Origin: Pseudomonadota bacterium
GTDB lineage: Bacteria; Pseudomonadota; Alphaproteobacteria; Acetobacterales; Acetobacteraceae
DNA length: 9,906 nt
Assembly (NCBI GenBank): GCA_021815835.1
Contig: JAKAZN010000030.1
Location: forward strand, 1 to 9,906
Direction of reading: 5' to 3'
In this document: one piece after another, positions 1 through 5,212 of the stretch
Layout of the letters: every line of letters begins with the position of its first letter
Position numbering within the stretch: position 1 is the first letter of the stretch
Position numbers and translations under genes: made by a program
Notes under the pieces: generated by a model
Database searches by the model: none
What the model was told of the DNA's origin: nothing
What the model saw: the letters and a program-made list of their open reading frames with translations, nothing else

Positions 1-1
1 T

Positions 2-27
2 GGGGGTGAGGGCCGGGGTGAGGGGGG
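2..27 (+). other. G-rich run with G-quadruplex pattern, downstream of rplQ
   Basis: The plus strand carries four G-runs (5, 3, 4 and 6 Gs) separated by loops TGA, CC and TGA, which fits the usual G3+N1-7 quadruplex pattern. It also contains a 12-bp tandem unit, GGGGTGAGGGCC, about 1.9 copies from position 3. It lies 19-44 bases past the rplQ stop codon, on the template strand for the ribosomal operon. A template-strand quadruplex could slow or stop RNA polymerase at the operon end, but that role is inference. The window edge prevents a search for a normal terminator further downstream. Confidence 0.45.
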
Positions 28-53
28 CCCCCTTACGCCGCCCCCTTATGCCG
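28..53. repeat. 13-bp tandem duplication across the rplQ stop codon
   Basis: Two adjacent copies of a 13-bp unit are visible: CCCCCTTACGCCG (28-40) and CCCCCTTATGCCG (41-53), differing at one base. The second copy contains the rplQ stop (TAA on the minus strand) and the last Ala codon. The first copy supplies another TAA in a different frame. It looks like slippage or a small duplication at the gene end. Confidence 0.6.
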
Positions 54-486
54 CCTGCGCCTCGGGCGCCTCGTCGTCGTCGCCGCCGACATTCTGCTTC
101 GGCCCGGAATCCAGCCCCTTGGCCATGGGATCGCGATCCACAAGCTCGATCACCGCCATGTTCGCCGCGTCCCCATAGCGGATGCCCGCCTTCAGCACGC
201 GGGTATAGCCGCCGGCGCGCGCGCGATAGCGATCGGCCAGGGTGCTGAACAGCTTCTCGACGATGGTATCGTCGCGCAGCTGCGCGTAGGCCTGACGCCG
301 CGCGTGCAGCCCGCCGCGTTTGCCGAGCGTGAGCAGCTTCTCCGTCACCGGCCGCAGCTCTTTCGCTTTCGGCAGGGTGGTGGTGATCTGCTCGTGCTTC
401 AGCAGCGCCACCGCCATGTTGCGGAACATCGCCGCGCGATGGGTGGAGGTGACGCCGAGTTTCCGGCCGGACATTTTGTGACGCAT
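46..486 (-). CDS. rplQ: 50S ribosomal protein L17
   Basis: Component of the large ribosomal subunit near the exit tunnel. The 146-residue product opens with the family signature [20 protein letters not shown] and continues with [21 protein letters not shown], which fixes the ATG at 486. The conserved L17 domain covers roughly residues 1-118. The remainder is a low-complexity acidic tail ([13 protein letters not shown]), as is common in alphaproteobacterial L17 and longer than in enteric bacteria. A strong ribosome binding site, GGAAGGA, precedes the ATG. The gene follows rpoA by 28 bases and is the last gene of the operon, the conserved position for rplQ. TAA stop. Confidence 0.97.
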   Translation of the reverse strand: MRHKMSGRKLGVTSTHRAAMFRNMAVALLKHEQITTTLPKAKELRPVTEKLLTLGKRGGLHARRQAYAQLRDDTIVEKLFSTLADRYRARAGGYTRVLKAGIRYGDAANMAVIELVDRDPMAKGLDSGPKQNVGGDDDEAPEAQAA

Positions 487-514
487 GATGGCAATTCCTT
501 CCCGCTCTTCCGGC

Positions 515-1546
515 TCAGAACGTTTCGTCCGAGCGGCGCGCCAGATCCTCGATGTTCTCGGGCGGCCAGCCGGCCACGGCCATGCCGAGGCCGAGCCCCA
601 TGGTGGCCAGCACTTCCTTGATCTCGTTCAGGGATTTGCGCCCGAAATTCGGGGTGCGCAGCATCTCCTGCTCGGATTTCTGCACCAGGTCGCCGATATA
701 GACGATGTTGTCGTTCTTCAGGCAGTTGGCGCTGCGGACCGACAATTCGAGCTCGTCCACCTTGCGCAGCAGGTTGCGGTTGAACGGCAGGTTGTCTTCC
801 GGCTCCTCGGCGCGGGCGGGCTGCGGCTCCTCGAAATTGATGAAGAGCTGCACCTGGTCCTGCAGGATGCGCGCGGCGAGCGCCACCGAGTCTTCCGGGG
901 AGACGGTGCCGTTGGTTTCCACCGTCAGCAGCAGCTTGTCGTAGTCGGTGACCTGACCCACGCGGGTCGGTTCCACCCGGTAGGACACGCGGCGGACCGG
1001 GGAATAGATGCTGTCCACCGGAATGAGCCCGATCGGCGCGTCCTCCGGCCGGTTGGCCGAGGCGGGCACATAGCCCTTGCCGAGCTGGACGGTGAACTCC
1101 ATGCCGAGCTTCACCCCGTCATCGAGCGTGCACAGCACCAGGTCGGGGTTCATGATGTCGATATCGTGCCCCGCCTGGATCTGCCCGGCGCGCACTTCGC
1201 CGGGACCCGTGGCGGTCAGGGTCATGCGCTTCGGACCTTCGCCGTGCATCCGCAGCGCGAGCTGCTTGATGTTCAGCACGATGTCCGTCACGTCCTCGCG
1301 CACGCCGGGGATCGAGCTGAATTCGTGCAGCACGCCGTCGATCTGCACCGCGGTCACGGCCGCGCCCTGCAACGAGGACAGCAGGATGCGCCGGATCGCG
1401 TTGCCGAGCGTCATGCCGAAGCCGCGTTCCAGCGGCTCGGCGACGATGGTGGCCATGCGCGCCGGATCGGCGCCCGGCTCCACGTCGAGCTTTTCCGGCT
1501 TGATGAGCGTCTGCCAGTTCCGCTGGATGACCTGGGTCTGCCTCAT
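515..1546 (-). CDS. rpoA: DNA-directed RNA polymerase subunit alpha
   Basis: Alpha subunit of RNA polymerase: it nucleates core assembly and contacts UP elements and activators. The 343-residue product has the N-terminal dimerisation domain (about 1-235, including [20 protein letters not shown]), an acidic and Pro-rich linker, and the C-terminal DNA-binding domain (about 258-325, [15 protein letters not shown]). Arg271 in VRSANC matches E. coli Arg265, the key DNA-contact residue. The C-terminus continues past the domain with [17 protein letters not shown], a tail typical of alphaproteobacteria. I chose the ATG at 1546: a TTG nine bases upstream is in frame, but the binding site GGAAGGA (1557-1563) is only 1 base from that TTG and 10 bases from the ATG. 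TGA stop, 28 bases before rplQ. Confidence 0.97.
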   Translation of the reverse strand: MRQTQVIQRNWQTLIKPEKLDVEPGADPARMATIVAEPLERGFGMTLGNAIRRILLSSLQGAAVTAVQIDGVLHEFSSIPGVREDVTDIVLNIKQLALRMHGEGPKRMTLTATGPGEVRAGQIQAGHDIDIMNPDLVLCTLDDGVKLGMEFTVQLGKGYVPASANRPEDAPIGLIPVDSIYSPVRRVSYRVEPTRVGQVTDYDKLLLTVETNGTVSPEDSVALAARILQDQVQLFINFEEPQPARAEEPEDNLPFNRNLLRKVDELELSVRSANCLKNDNIVYIGDLVQKSEQEMLRTPNFGRKSLNEIKEVLATMGLGLGMAVAGWPPENIEDLARRSDETF

Positions 1547-1676
1547 GTCTCTCAAATCCTTCCGGCCGCCGGCCCCGTGACCCGGGGGGACGGGCGAGGG
1601 GCGGGACGGCGCTGGTTCGGCGGATCACGGCCCGCCGGGCCGGCCCCCCTGCCATGAACAAGGGGGCGAAGCGTTT
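1547..1676 (-). other. rpsK-rpoA intergenic region with two inverted repeats
   Basis: A 130-base gap, longer than the other gaps inside this operon (28 and 54 bases). It holds two perfect inverted repeats. One is CCCCCT / AGGGGG (1645-1650 and 1661-1666, 10-base loop), starting 10 bases past the rpsK stop. The other is GGCCC-GCC-GGGCC (1629-1641). Neither is followed by a run of Ts on the minus strand, so a classical intrinsic terminator is not supported. They may affect mRNA processing, stability or polymerase pausing between rpsK and rpoA (inference). I see no convincing promoter or ORF here. Confidence 0.5.
1557..1563 (-). promoter_or_regulatory. Ribosome binding site deciding the rpoA start
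   Basis: GGAAGGA on the minus strand ends 10 bases before the ATG at 1546. It ends only one base before the alternative in-frame TTG at 1555, so it supports the ATG. Confidence 0.7.
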
Positions 1677-2072
1677 TCAGACCCGCCGGCGCTTGCGCGG
1701 ACGGCAGCCGTTATGCGGGATCGGCGTCGTGTCGCGGATCGCGGTCACCGAGAAGCCCACGGTCTGCAGCGCGCGCAGCGCGCTCTCACGGCCCGAGCCG
1801 GGGCCGCTGACCTCGATTTCCAACGTCTCCATCCCGTGCTCGCGCGCCTTGCGGCCGGCATCCTCGGCCGCCATCTGGGCGGCGTAGGGGGTGGATTTGC
1901 GACTGCCCTTGAAGCCCTGGCTGCCGGACGAGGACCAGGCGATCGCGTTGCCCTGGGCGTCGGTGATGGTCACGACGGTATTGTTGAACGTCGCCGCCAC
2001 ATGGGCGACGCCGGCGATGATGTTCTTGCGCTCCTTGCGGCGGGGGCGCGCGGCGGTGGCGGGTTTCGCCAT
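1677..2072 (-). CDS. rpsK: 30S ribosomal protein S11
   Basis: Small-subunit platform protein that helps form the mRNA exit-site region. The 131-residue product has the usual basic N-terminus ([16 protein letters not shown]), the core [20 protein letters not shown], and the highly conserved C-terminus (residues about 98-131: [20 protein letters not shown], then [14 protein letters not shown]). Length matches the family. The ATG at 2072 gives the standard MAKP start, with AGGAA about 13 bases upstream. It lies 54 bases downstream of rpsM, its normal neighbour. TGA stop. Confidence 0.97.
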   Translation of the reverse strand: MAKPATAARPRRKERKNIIAGVAHVAATFNNTVVTITDAQGNAIAWSSSGSQGFKGSRKSTPYAAQMAAEDAGRKAREHGMETLEIEVSGPGSGRESALRALQTVGFSVTAIRDTTPIPHNGCRPRKRRRV

Positions 2073-2126
2073 GGCGGGGGAAGTTCCTGTTGCGAGAGAA
2101 AGGCGGGCGCGGGACGGACCGGGAAG

Positions 2127-2504
2127 CTACTTGGTGACCTTCTTCTTCCCGGCAATCGCCACCGCCTTGCCCTTGCGGGTGCGGGCGTTGGTGTGGGTGC
2201 GCTGGCCGCGCACCGGCAGGCCGCGCCGGTGGCGCAGGCCGCGATAGCAGCCGAGATCCATCAGGCGCTTGATGTTCATCGACACTTCGCGGCGCAGATC
2301 GCCTTCGACGCGGAATTCGCGGTCGATCAGCTCGCGGATGCGCAGCACCTCGTCGTCGGACAGCTGGTTCACCCGGCGGTCGTCGGGGATGGCCAGACGC
2401 GAGCAGATGGCGGCCGCCTTGGTGGGGCCGATGCCGTAGATGTAGCGGAGCCCGATGGTCACCCGCTTGTTGGTGGGGATGTTCACCCCCGCGATACGCG
2501 CCAC
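2127..2504 (-). CDS. rpsM: 30S ribosomal protein S13
   Basis: Small-subunit head protein contacting the P-site tRNA and forming bridges to the large subunit. The 125-residue product starts [14 protein letters not shown], with a helix-turn-helix-like N-domain, and ends with the basic signature [20 protein letters not shown] (89-108) and a Lys-rich tail. The start codon is GTG. It is fixed by the conserved N-terminus and a GAGGT binding site six bases upstream; the nearest upstream ATG (2516) runs into TAG two codons later. It is the first gene of the minus-strand ribosomal group here, preceded by a 160-base leader rather than by adk/secY. TAG stop. Confidence 0.97.
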   Translation of the reverse strand: MARIAGVNIPTNKRVTIGLRYIYGIGPTKAAAICSRLAIPDDRRVNQLSDDEVLRIRELIDREFRVEGDLRREVSMNIKRLMDLGCYRGLRHRRGLPVRGQRTHTNARTRKGKAVAIAGKKKVTK

Positions 2505-2627
2505 GCCTCTACCTCATGCTGCTCATCGCGAACGAACCCGGGGACGGCCGGCTCCGACGCGATCGGATTCCGTGGATATGCGCCAAAGGGGACGGCCCCG
2601 CAACCGGGGTCGCCACTCGGAATGGGC
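2505..2627 (-). other. Leader (5' UTR) of the rpsM operon
   Basis: About 120 bases between the predicted promoter and rpsM. It contains a perfect hairpin (CCCCG-CAAC-CGGGG on plus, 2596-2609) and two copies of GGGGACGGCC (plus strand, 2540-2549 and 2588-2597), read as GGCCGTCCCC in the mRNA. In E. coli this operon is controlled by S4 binding to a leader pseudoknot. rpsD (S4) is not among the genes visible here, so any autoregulator would have to be another protein or S4 encoded elsewhere. Function of the leader is inference. Confidence 0.4.
2511..2515 (-). promoter_or_regulatory. Ribosome binding site for the GTG start of rpsM
   Basis: GAGGT on the minus strand with six bases to the GTG at 2504. 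It supports GTG as the true initiator. Confidence 0.65.
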
Positions 2628-2656
2628 GATCTAGCCCGCCGGAAGCGGGGCGTCAA
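2628..2656 (-). promoter_or_regulatory. Candidate sigma70-type promoter for rpsM-rpsK-rpoA-rplQ
   Basis: On the minus strand, TTGACG (2656-2651) is followed after exactly 17 bases by TAGATC (2633-2628). The -35 matches the consensus at 5 of 6 positions; the -10 is weaker. It begins 7 bases after the stop codon of the dehydrogenase gene. A 5-bp dyad (CCCGC / GCGGG, 2635-2649) is centred in the spacer. Position and quality suggest that the ribosomal genes are started here, not only read through from upstream. Confidence 0.5.
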
Positions 2657-2663
2657 TCCTGGG

Positions 2664-3659
2664 TCAGTAGCCGCGCGCGGGGTCGAAGCGGTTGGGCGGG
2701 GGTTGGCCGGCCGCGATCGCGCACAGATTGTTGAAGAAGATGTCCAGGCTGTTCGGCAGGTAGGTGGCCGGATCGTCGGCCGCCGTATGCGGGCTCACGA
2801 TCAGGTTGGGCGTGGTCCAGGCGCGATCGCCCGGCGGGATCGGCTCGGGGTCGAACACGTCCAGCACCGCGCCGGAGAGGTGCCCCGCTTCCAGCGCATC
2901 GCAGAGCGCCGCCTGATCGAGCAGGCCGCCGCGGCCGATATTCGCCACCCCGGCGCCCCGGGGCAGCAGGAAGATCCGGCGCCGGTCCAGCAGGCCGCGC
3001 GTGGCCGGGGTCAGCGGGCAGGCCAACATCAGGAAGGTGCTTTCCGGCAGCACCCTATCCAGGGCGTCGGGGCCGACCACGCGGACGCAGGCGGGATGCG
3101 GGGCGGGGCGGGCACGCACGCCGGTGACCTCCATGCCAAGCCGCGCGGCCTGGCTCGCCACCGCCGCCCCGAGCGCGCCGAGGCCGATCACCGTCAGCCG
3201 CTCCCCGGCGACGCTGCGGCCCCAGCGCTTGCGCCACACGCCGGCGCGCTGGTCGGTGACCATGGCCGGGATGTTGCTGGCCAGCATCAGCACCGCCATC
3301 AGGCCGAACTCGCCCGCCTTGGTCGCGTGGGTGCCGCTGTTGTTGAGCAGCATCGCGCCAGGCGGCAGCCAGTCGAACGGGGCCAGGTTGTCGAGGCCGG
3401 CATTGGTGACGAACACCAGGCGCAGCGCCGGGGGCCGCGGAGACGGGGCGGGGGCGGCGAGCAGGGGGCGGAGCACGTCCTTGTCGCCGATCAGGGCCTC
3501 CGCCGCGCCGATCGCGGCGGCGAATCCGGCCGGATCGGCGGCGAAGGTGACGTGATGGCCAGCCGCGACGGCCCCGGCACGCGCGGCGGCTTCGTCCCAG
3601 AGCGCCGGGGTGATGGTGAAGGCCGGGTCGTCGGGCGGATTCTGGATGTGGATGCGCAT
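2664..3659 (-). CDS. D-2-hydroxyacid dehydrogenase, NAD(P)-dependent
   Basis: Probable cytosolic oxidoreductase interconverting a 2-oxoacid and a D-2-hydroxyacid; glyoxylate/hydroxypyruvate reductase-like enzymes of this type are the nearest match by eye. The 331-residue product has a catalytic N-domain, the Rossmann motif TVIGLGALGAAVASQAARLG (about 156-175), and the three catalytic residues in order: Arg243 (ANIGRGGLLD), Glu272 (DVFDPEP) and His291 (SPHTAAD). Length is normal for the family and all key residues are present, so it is likely active. The substrate cannot be read from the sequence. The ATG at 3659 has only a weak binding site. It is transcribed toward rpsM and divergently from the sulfur operon. 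The 7 bases between its TGA and the rpsM promoter leave little room for a terminator, so read-through into the ribosomal genes is plausible. Confidence 0.88.
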   Translation of the reverse strand: MRIHIQNPPDDPAFTITPALWDEAAARAGAVAAGHHVTFAADPAGFAAAIGAAEALIGDKDVLRPLLAAPAPSPRPPALRLVFVTNAGLDNLAPFDWLPPGAMLLNNSGTHATKAGEFGLMAVLMLASNIPAMVTDQRAGVWRKRWGRSVAGERLTVIGLGALGAAVASQAARLGMEVTGVRARPAPHPACVRVVGPDALDRVLPESTFLMLACPLTPATRGLLDRRRIFLLPRGAGVANIGRGGLLDQAALCDALEAGHLSGAVLDVFDPEPIPPGDRAWTTPNLIVSPHTAADDPATYLPNSLDIFFNNLCAIAAGQPPPNRFDPARGY

Positions 3660-3736
3660 GGGCCGAGCCTGCCATGGCGAGCGGGTCGGCGGAAGGGGAA
3701 GGAGCGGGGCGCGCGGATCGGCAGAAAGAGATCGGA

Positions 3737-3767
3737 TTGCGGTCCGTGGCGGGGTAAGAGGAATAAT
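3737..3767 (+). promoter_or_regulatory. Possible promoter of the sulfur assimilation operon
   Basis: TTGCGG (3737-3742) and AATAAT (3762-3767, five of six matches to TATAAT) are separated by 19 bases. That is long for sigma70, so activator dependence would be expected if it is real. Other -10-like hexamers nearby (TATTTT at 3773, CATATT at 3785) lack a good -35. The choice is uncertain. Confidence 0.3.
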
Positions 3768-3798
3768 TTCGCTATTTTCGGGCGCATATTGCCGATCC

Positions 3799-3815
3799 AG
3801 GAAAAATCCTTTCCT
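3799..3815. promoter_or_regulatory. Perfect dyad AGGAAA-N5-TTTCCT, candidate operator
   Basis: AGGAAA (3799-3804) and TTTCCT (3810-3815) are perfect inverted copies around AATCC, 30 bases before the first gene of the sulfur operon. The AT content and position suit a transcription-factor site or a short mRNA hairpin. I cannot assign it to a known sulfur regulator such as CysB. Confidence 0.35.
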
Positions 3816-3844
3816 TTACGGCAGAACCCTCCCGAGCCGGAACC

Positions 3845-4348
3845 ATGCTGCCGATCACCCTCGATCCCACCCGCCTGCGCCTTGCCGTCGCCGGAGACGG
3901 CCCCGCCGCCGCCCGCCGGGTGGCGCTGTTGCGCGCGGCCGGCGCCGCGCCGCTGGTGCTGGCCGACGTCGGGGCCGGCGTGCTGCCGGCGCTCGATTTT
4001 CTCTGGATCGCCGATCTGGCGCCGGAGCAGGCCGCGCCCCTGGCCGCCGCCGCCCGCGCCCGGGGCATCCTGGTCAATGTCGAGGACCAGCCGGCGCTGT
4101 GCGATTTCCGGAACGCGGCCGAACTGCGCCGGGGCGATCTGCTGATCGCGGTGTCCACCGGTGGGGCCAGCCCGGGTCTCGCGGGGATGATCCGCGACCG
4201 GATCGGCGCGCTGTTCGGGCCGGAATGGGCGGAGCGGCTGGCGGGACTCGGCGCGCGCCGGCGTGCCTGGCGGGCGGCGGGGCAGGATCTGCCGGCGGTT
4301 GTCCAGGCGACGCGGGACGCGGTTTCCGCCGAGGGGTGGCTCGCGTGA
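3845..4348 (+). CDS. Precorrin-2 dehydrogenase / sirohydrochlorin ferrochelatase-like (CysG N-domain homologue)
   Basis: Likely oxidises precorrin-2 to sirohydrochlorin with NAD+ and may also insert Fe2+ to give siroheme, the cofactor of CysI. The 167-residue protein corresponds to the N-terminal domain of CysG or to yeast Met8p. It has a Rossmann GxGxxA motif (G17-D18-G19-PAA22), the segment ILVNVEDQPALCDF (75-88) whose Asp81 sits where the catalytic Asp of CysG/Met8p lies, and AVSTGGASPGLAGMIRDRI (102-120). It is shorter than the roughly 200 residues of the equivalent CysG region, mostly at the C-terminal helical part. The ATG at 3845 matches the usual family start but has only a weak GGAA site 3 bases upstream. 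Its TGA overlaps the GTG of the methyltransferase gene, making a split cysG. Whether it is also a ferrochelatase is open; no separate chelatase gene is visible here. Confidence 0.87.
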   Translation: MLPITLDPTRLRLAVAGDGPAAARRVALLRAAGAAPLVLADVGAGVLPALDFLWIADLAPEQAAPLAAAARARGILVNVEDQPALCDFRNAAELRRGDLLIAVSTGGASPGLAGMIRDRIGALFGPEWAERLAGLGARRRAWRAAGQDLPAVVQATRDAVSAEGWLA

Positions 4349-5199
4349 CCGGCCCCGCGCTTGCCCTGGCCGCGGCGCGGTTGCGCGCGCCGGATTTCGC
4401 GCCGGGGTCGGTCTGGCTGGCGGGCGCCGGGCCGGGCGATCCGGGGCTGCTCACCCTGCACGCGGCCCATGCGCTGGCGAGCGCCGATATCGTGCTGCAC
4501 GACGCGCTCGTCGCGCCCGAGATCCTGGCCCTGGCGGCGACGCCTCGGCTGGTGGCGGTCGGCAAGCGCGCGGGTGGGGCGCGCACGCCGCAATTGCGGA
4601 CCAACCAGATGCTGATTTCGCTGGCCCGGCGCGGCAACCGCGTGCTGCGACTCAAAGGCGGCGATCCGCTGGTGTTCGGCCGCGGCGGGGAGGAGGCGCT
4701 GGCGCTGGTGGCGGCCGGCATTCCGTTCCGCATCATCCCCGGCATCAGCGCCGGGCTGGGCGGGGCCGCCGCCGCCGGCATTCCGCTGACCCATCGCGGC
4801 CTGGCGCGCGGCGTGGCCTTCGTCACCGGCCATGATCGGCATGGCGGGCTGCCTCAGGACCTCGATCTCGCGGCGCTGGCGCGCGGGGCGGAGGTGCTGG
4901 TGTTCTACATGGGGCTGCGCCAGGCGGGCGCGATCGCCGCGGCGCTGATCGCCGCCGGTCGCGCGCCGGACCAGGCGGTCGCGTTCATTTCCGACGCAAC
5001 GAGCGCCGATCAGCGCGTGACCCTGGCGCAGCTCGATACCGCCGGGACCGTCGCCGCCGCGCTGCCGGTTGCGCGCCCCACCTTGATCGTGATCGGCCCG
5101 GTCGTCGCGCTGCGCGACGTGCTGGCGCCGTTGCAGCATGTCGATCCGATGTCGCTGGCCGCGCCGGTCCAGGCCGGCCGCGTCCCCTTGTCCGCGTAG
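4345..5199 (+). CDS. cobA: Uroporphyrinogen-III C-methyltransferase (SUMT)
   Basis: Transfers two methyl groups from S-adenosylmethionine to uroporphyrinogen III, giving precorrin-2, the branch point to siroheme and cobalamin. The 284-residue protein has both family signatures: VWLAGAGPGDPGLLTLHAA (23-41) and VLRLKGGDPLVFGRGGEEAL (100-119). It also has the PGISAGLGGAAAAGIPLTHR loop (132-151), FVTGHD (159-164) and the C-terminal PTLIVIGPVV (245-254). Length is typical, slightly extended at both ends. The start is a GTG at 4345, overlapping the preceding TGA by 4 bases (GTGA), with a GAGG-type site upstream. It is the counterpart of the C-domain of CysG, encoded as a separate gene, and here it most likely feeds siroheme to CysI. 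It could be called cobA or sumT; a role in cobalamin synthesis too cannot be excluded. TAG stop. Confidence 0.94.
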   Translation: MTGPALALAAARLRAPDFAPGSVWLAGAGPGDPGLLTLHAAHALASADIVLHDALVAPEILALAATPRLVAVGKRAGGARTPQLRTNQMLISLARRGNRVLRLKGGDPLVFGRGGEEALALVAAGIPFRIIPGISAGLGGAAAAGIPLTHRGLARGVAFVTGHDRHGGLPQDLDLAALARGAEVLVFYMGLRQAGAIAAALIAAGRAPDQAVAFISDATSADQRVTLAQLDTAGTVAAALPVARPTLIVIGPVVALRDVLAPLQHVDPMSLAAPVQAGRVPLSA

Positions 5200-5212
5200 A
5201 AGGAAACCGATC

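Larger units (their letters stand above)
3660..3844. other. Divergent intergenic region between the dehydrogenase gene and the sulfur operon
   Basis: A 185-bp region between two divergent genes. The half next to the dehydrogenase is GC-rich with a purine-rich stretch. From about 3755 to 3820 the sequence is clearly more AT-rich than the rest of the window. That patch holds direct repeats TAATTTCG (3764-3771) and TATTTTCG (3773-3780) and a perfect dyad (3799-3815). It is the only plausible place for the promoter and operator of the sulfur operon. I see no ORF or RNA gene in it. Confidence 0.6.

Noticed and set aside
23..32. GGGGGCCCCC palindrome as an intrinsic terminator of rplQ
   Set aside because: No loop and no T-tract on the minus strand, so it does not form a standard terminator hairpin.
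1547..1555. TTG start for rpoA nine bases upstream of the ATG
   Set aside because: The GGAAGGA site would be only one base from the TTG, while its spacing to the ATG at 1546 is normal.
2505..2627. Classical S4-binding alpha-operon leader
   Set aside because: I could not recognise the E. coli pseudoknot, and rpsD is not among the adjacent genes.
1713..4145. Very long plus-strand open frame (about 810 codons) opposite rpsK, rpsM and the dehydrogenase gene
   Set aside because: High-GC shadow frame: low-complexity Arg/Gly/His-rich translation, no domain, and it lies antisense to three clear genes.
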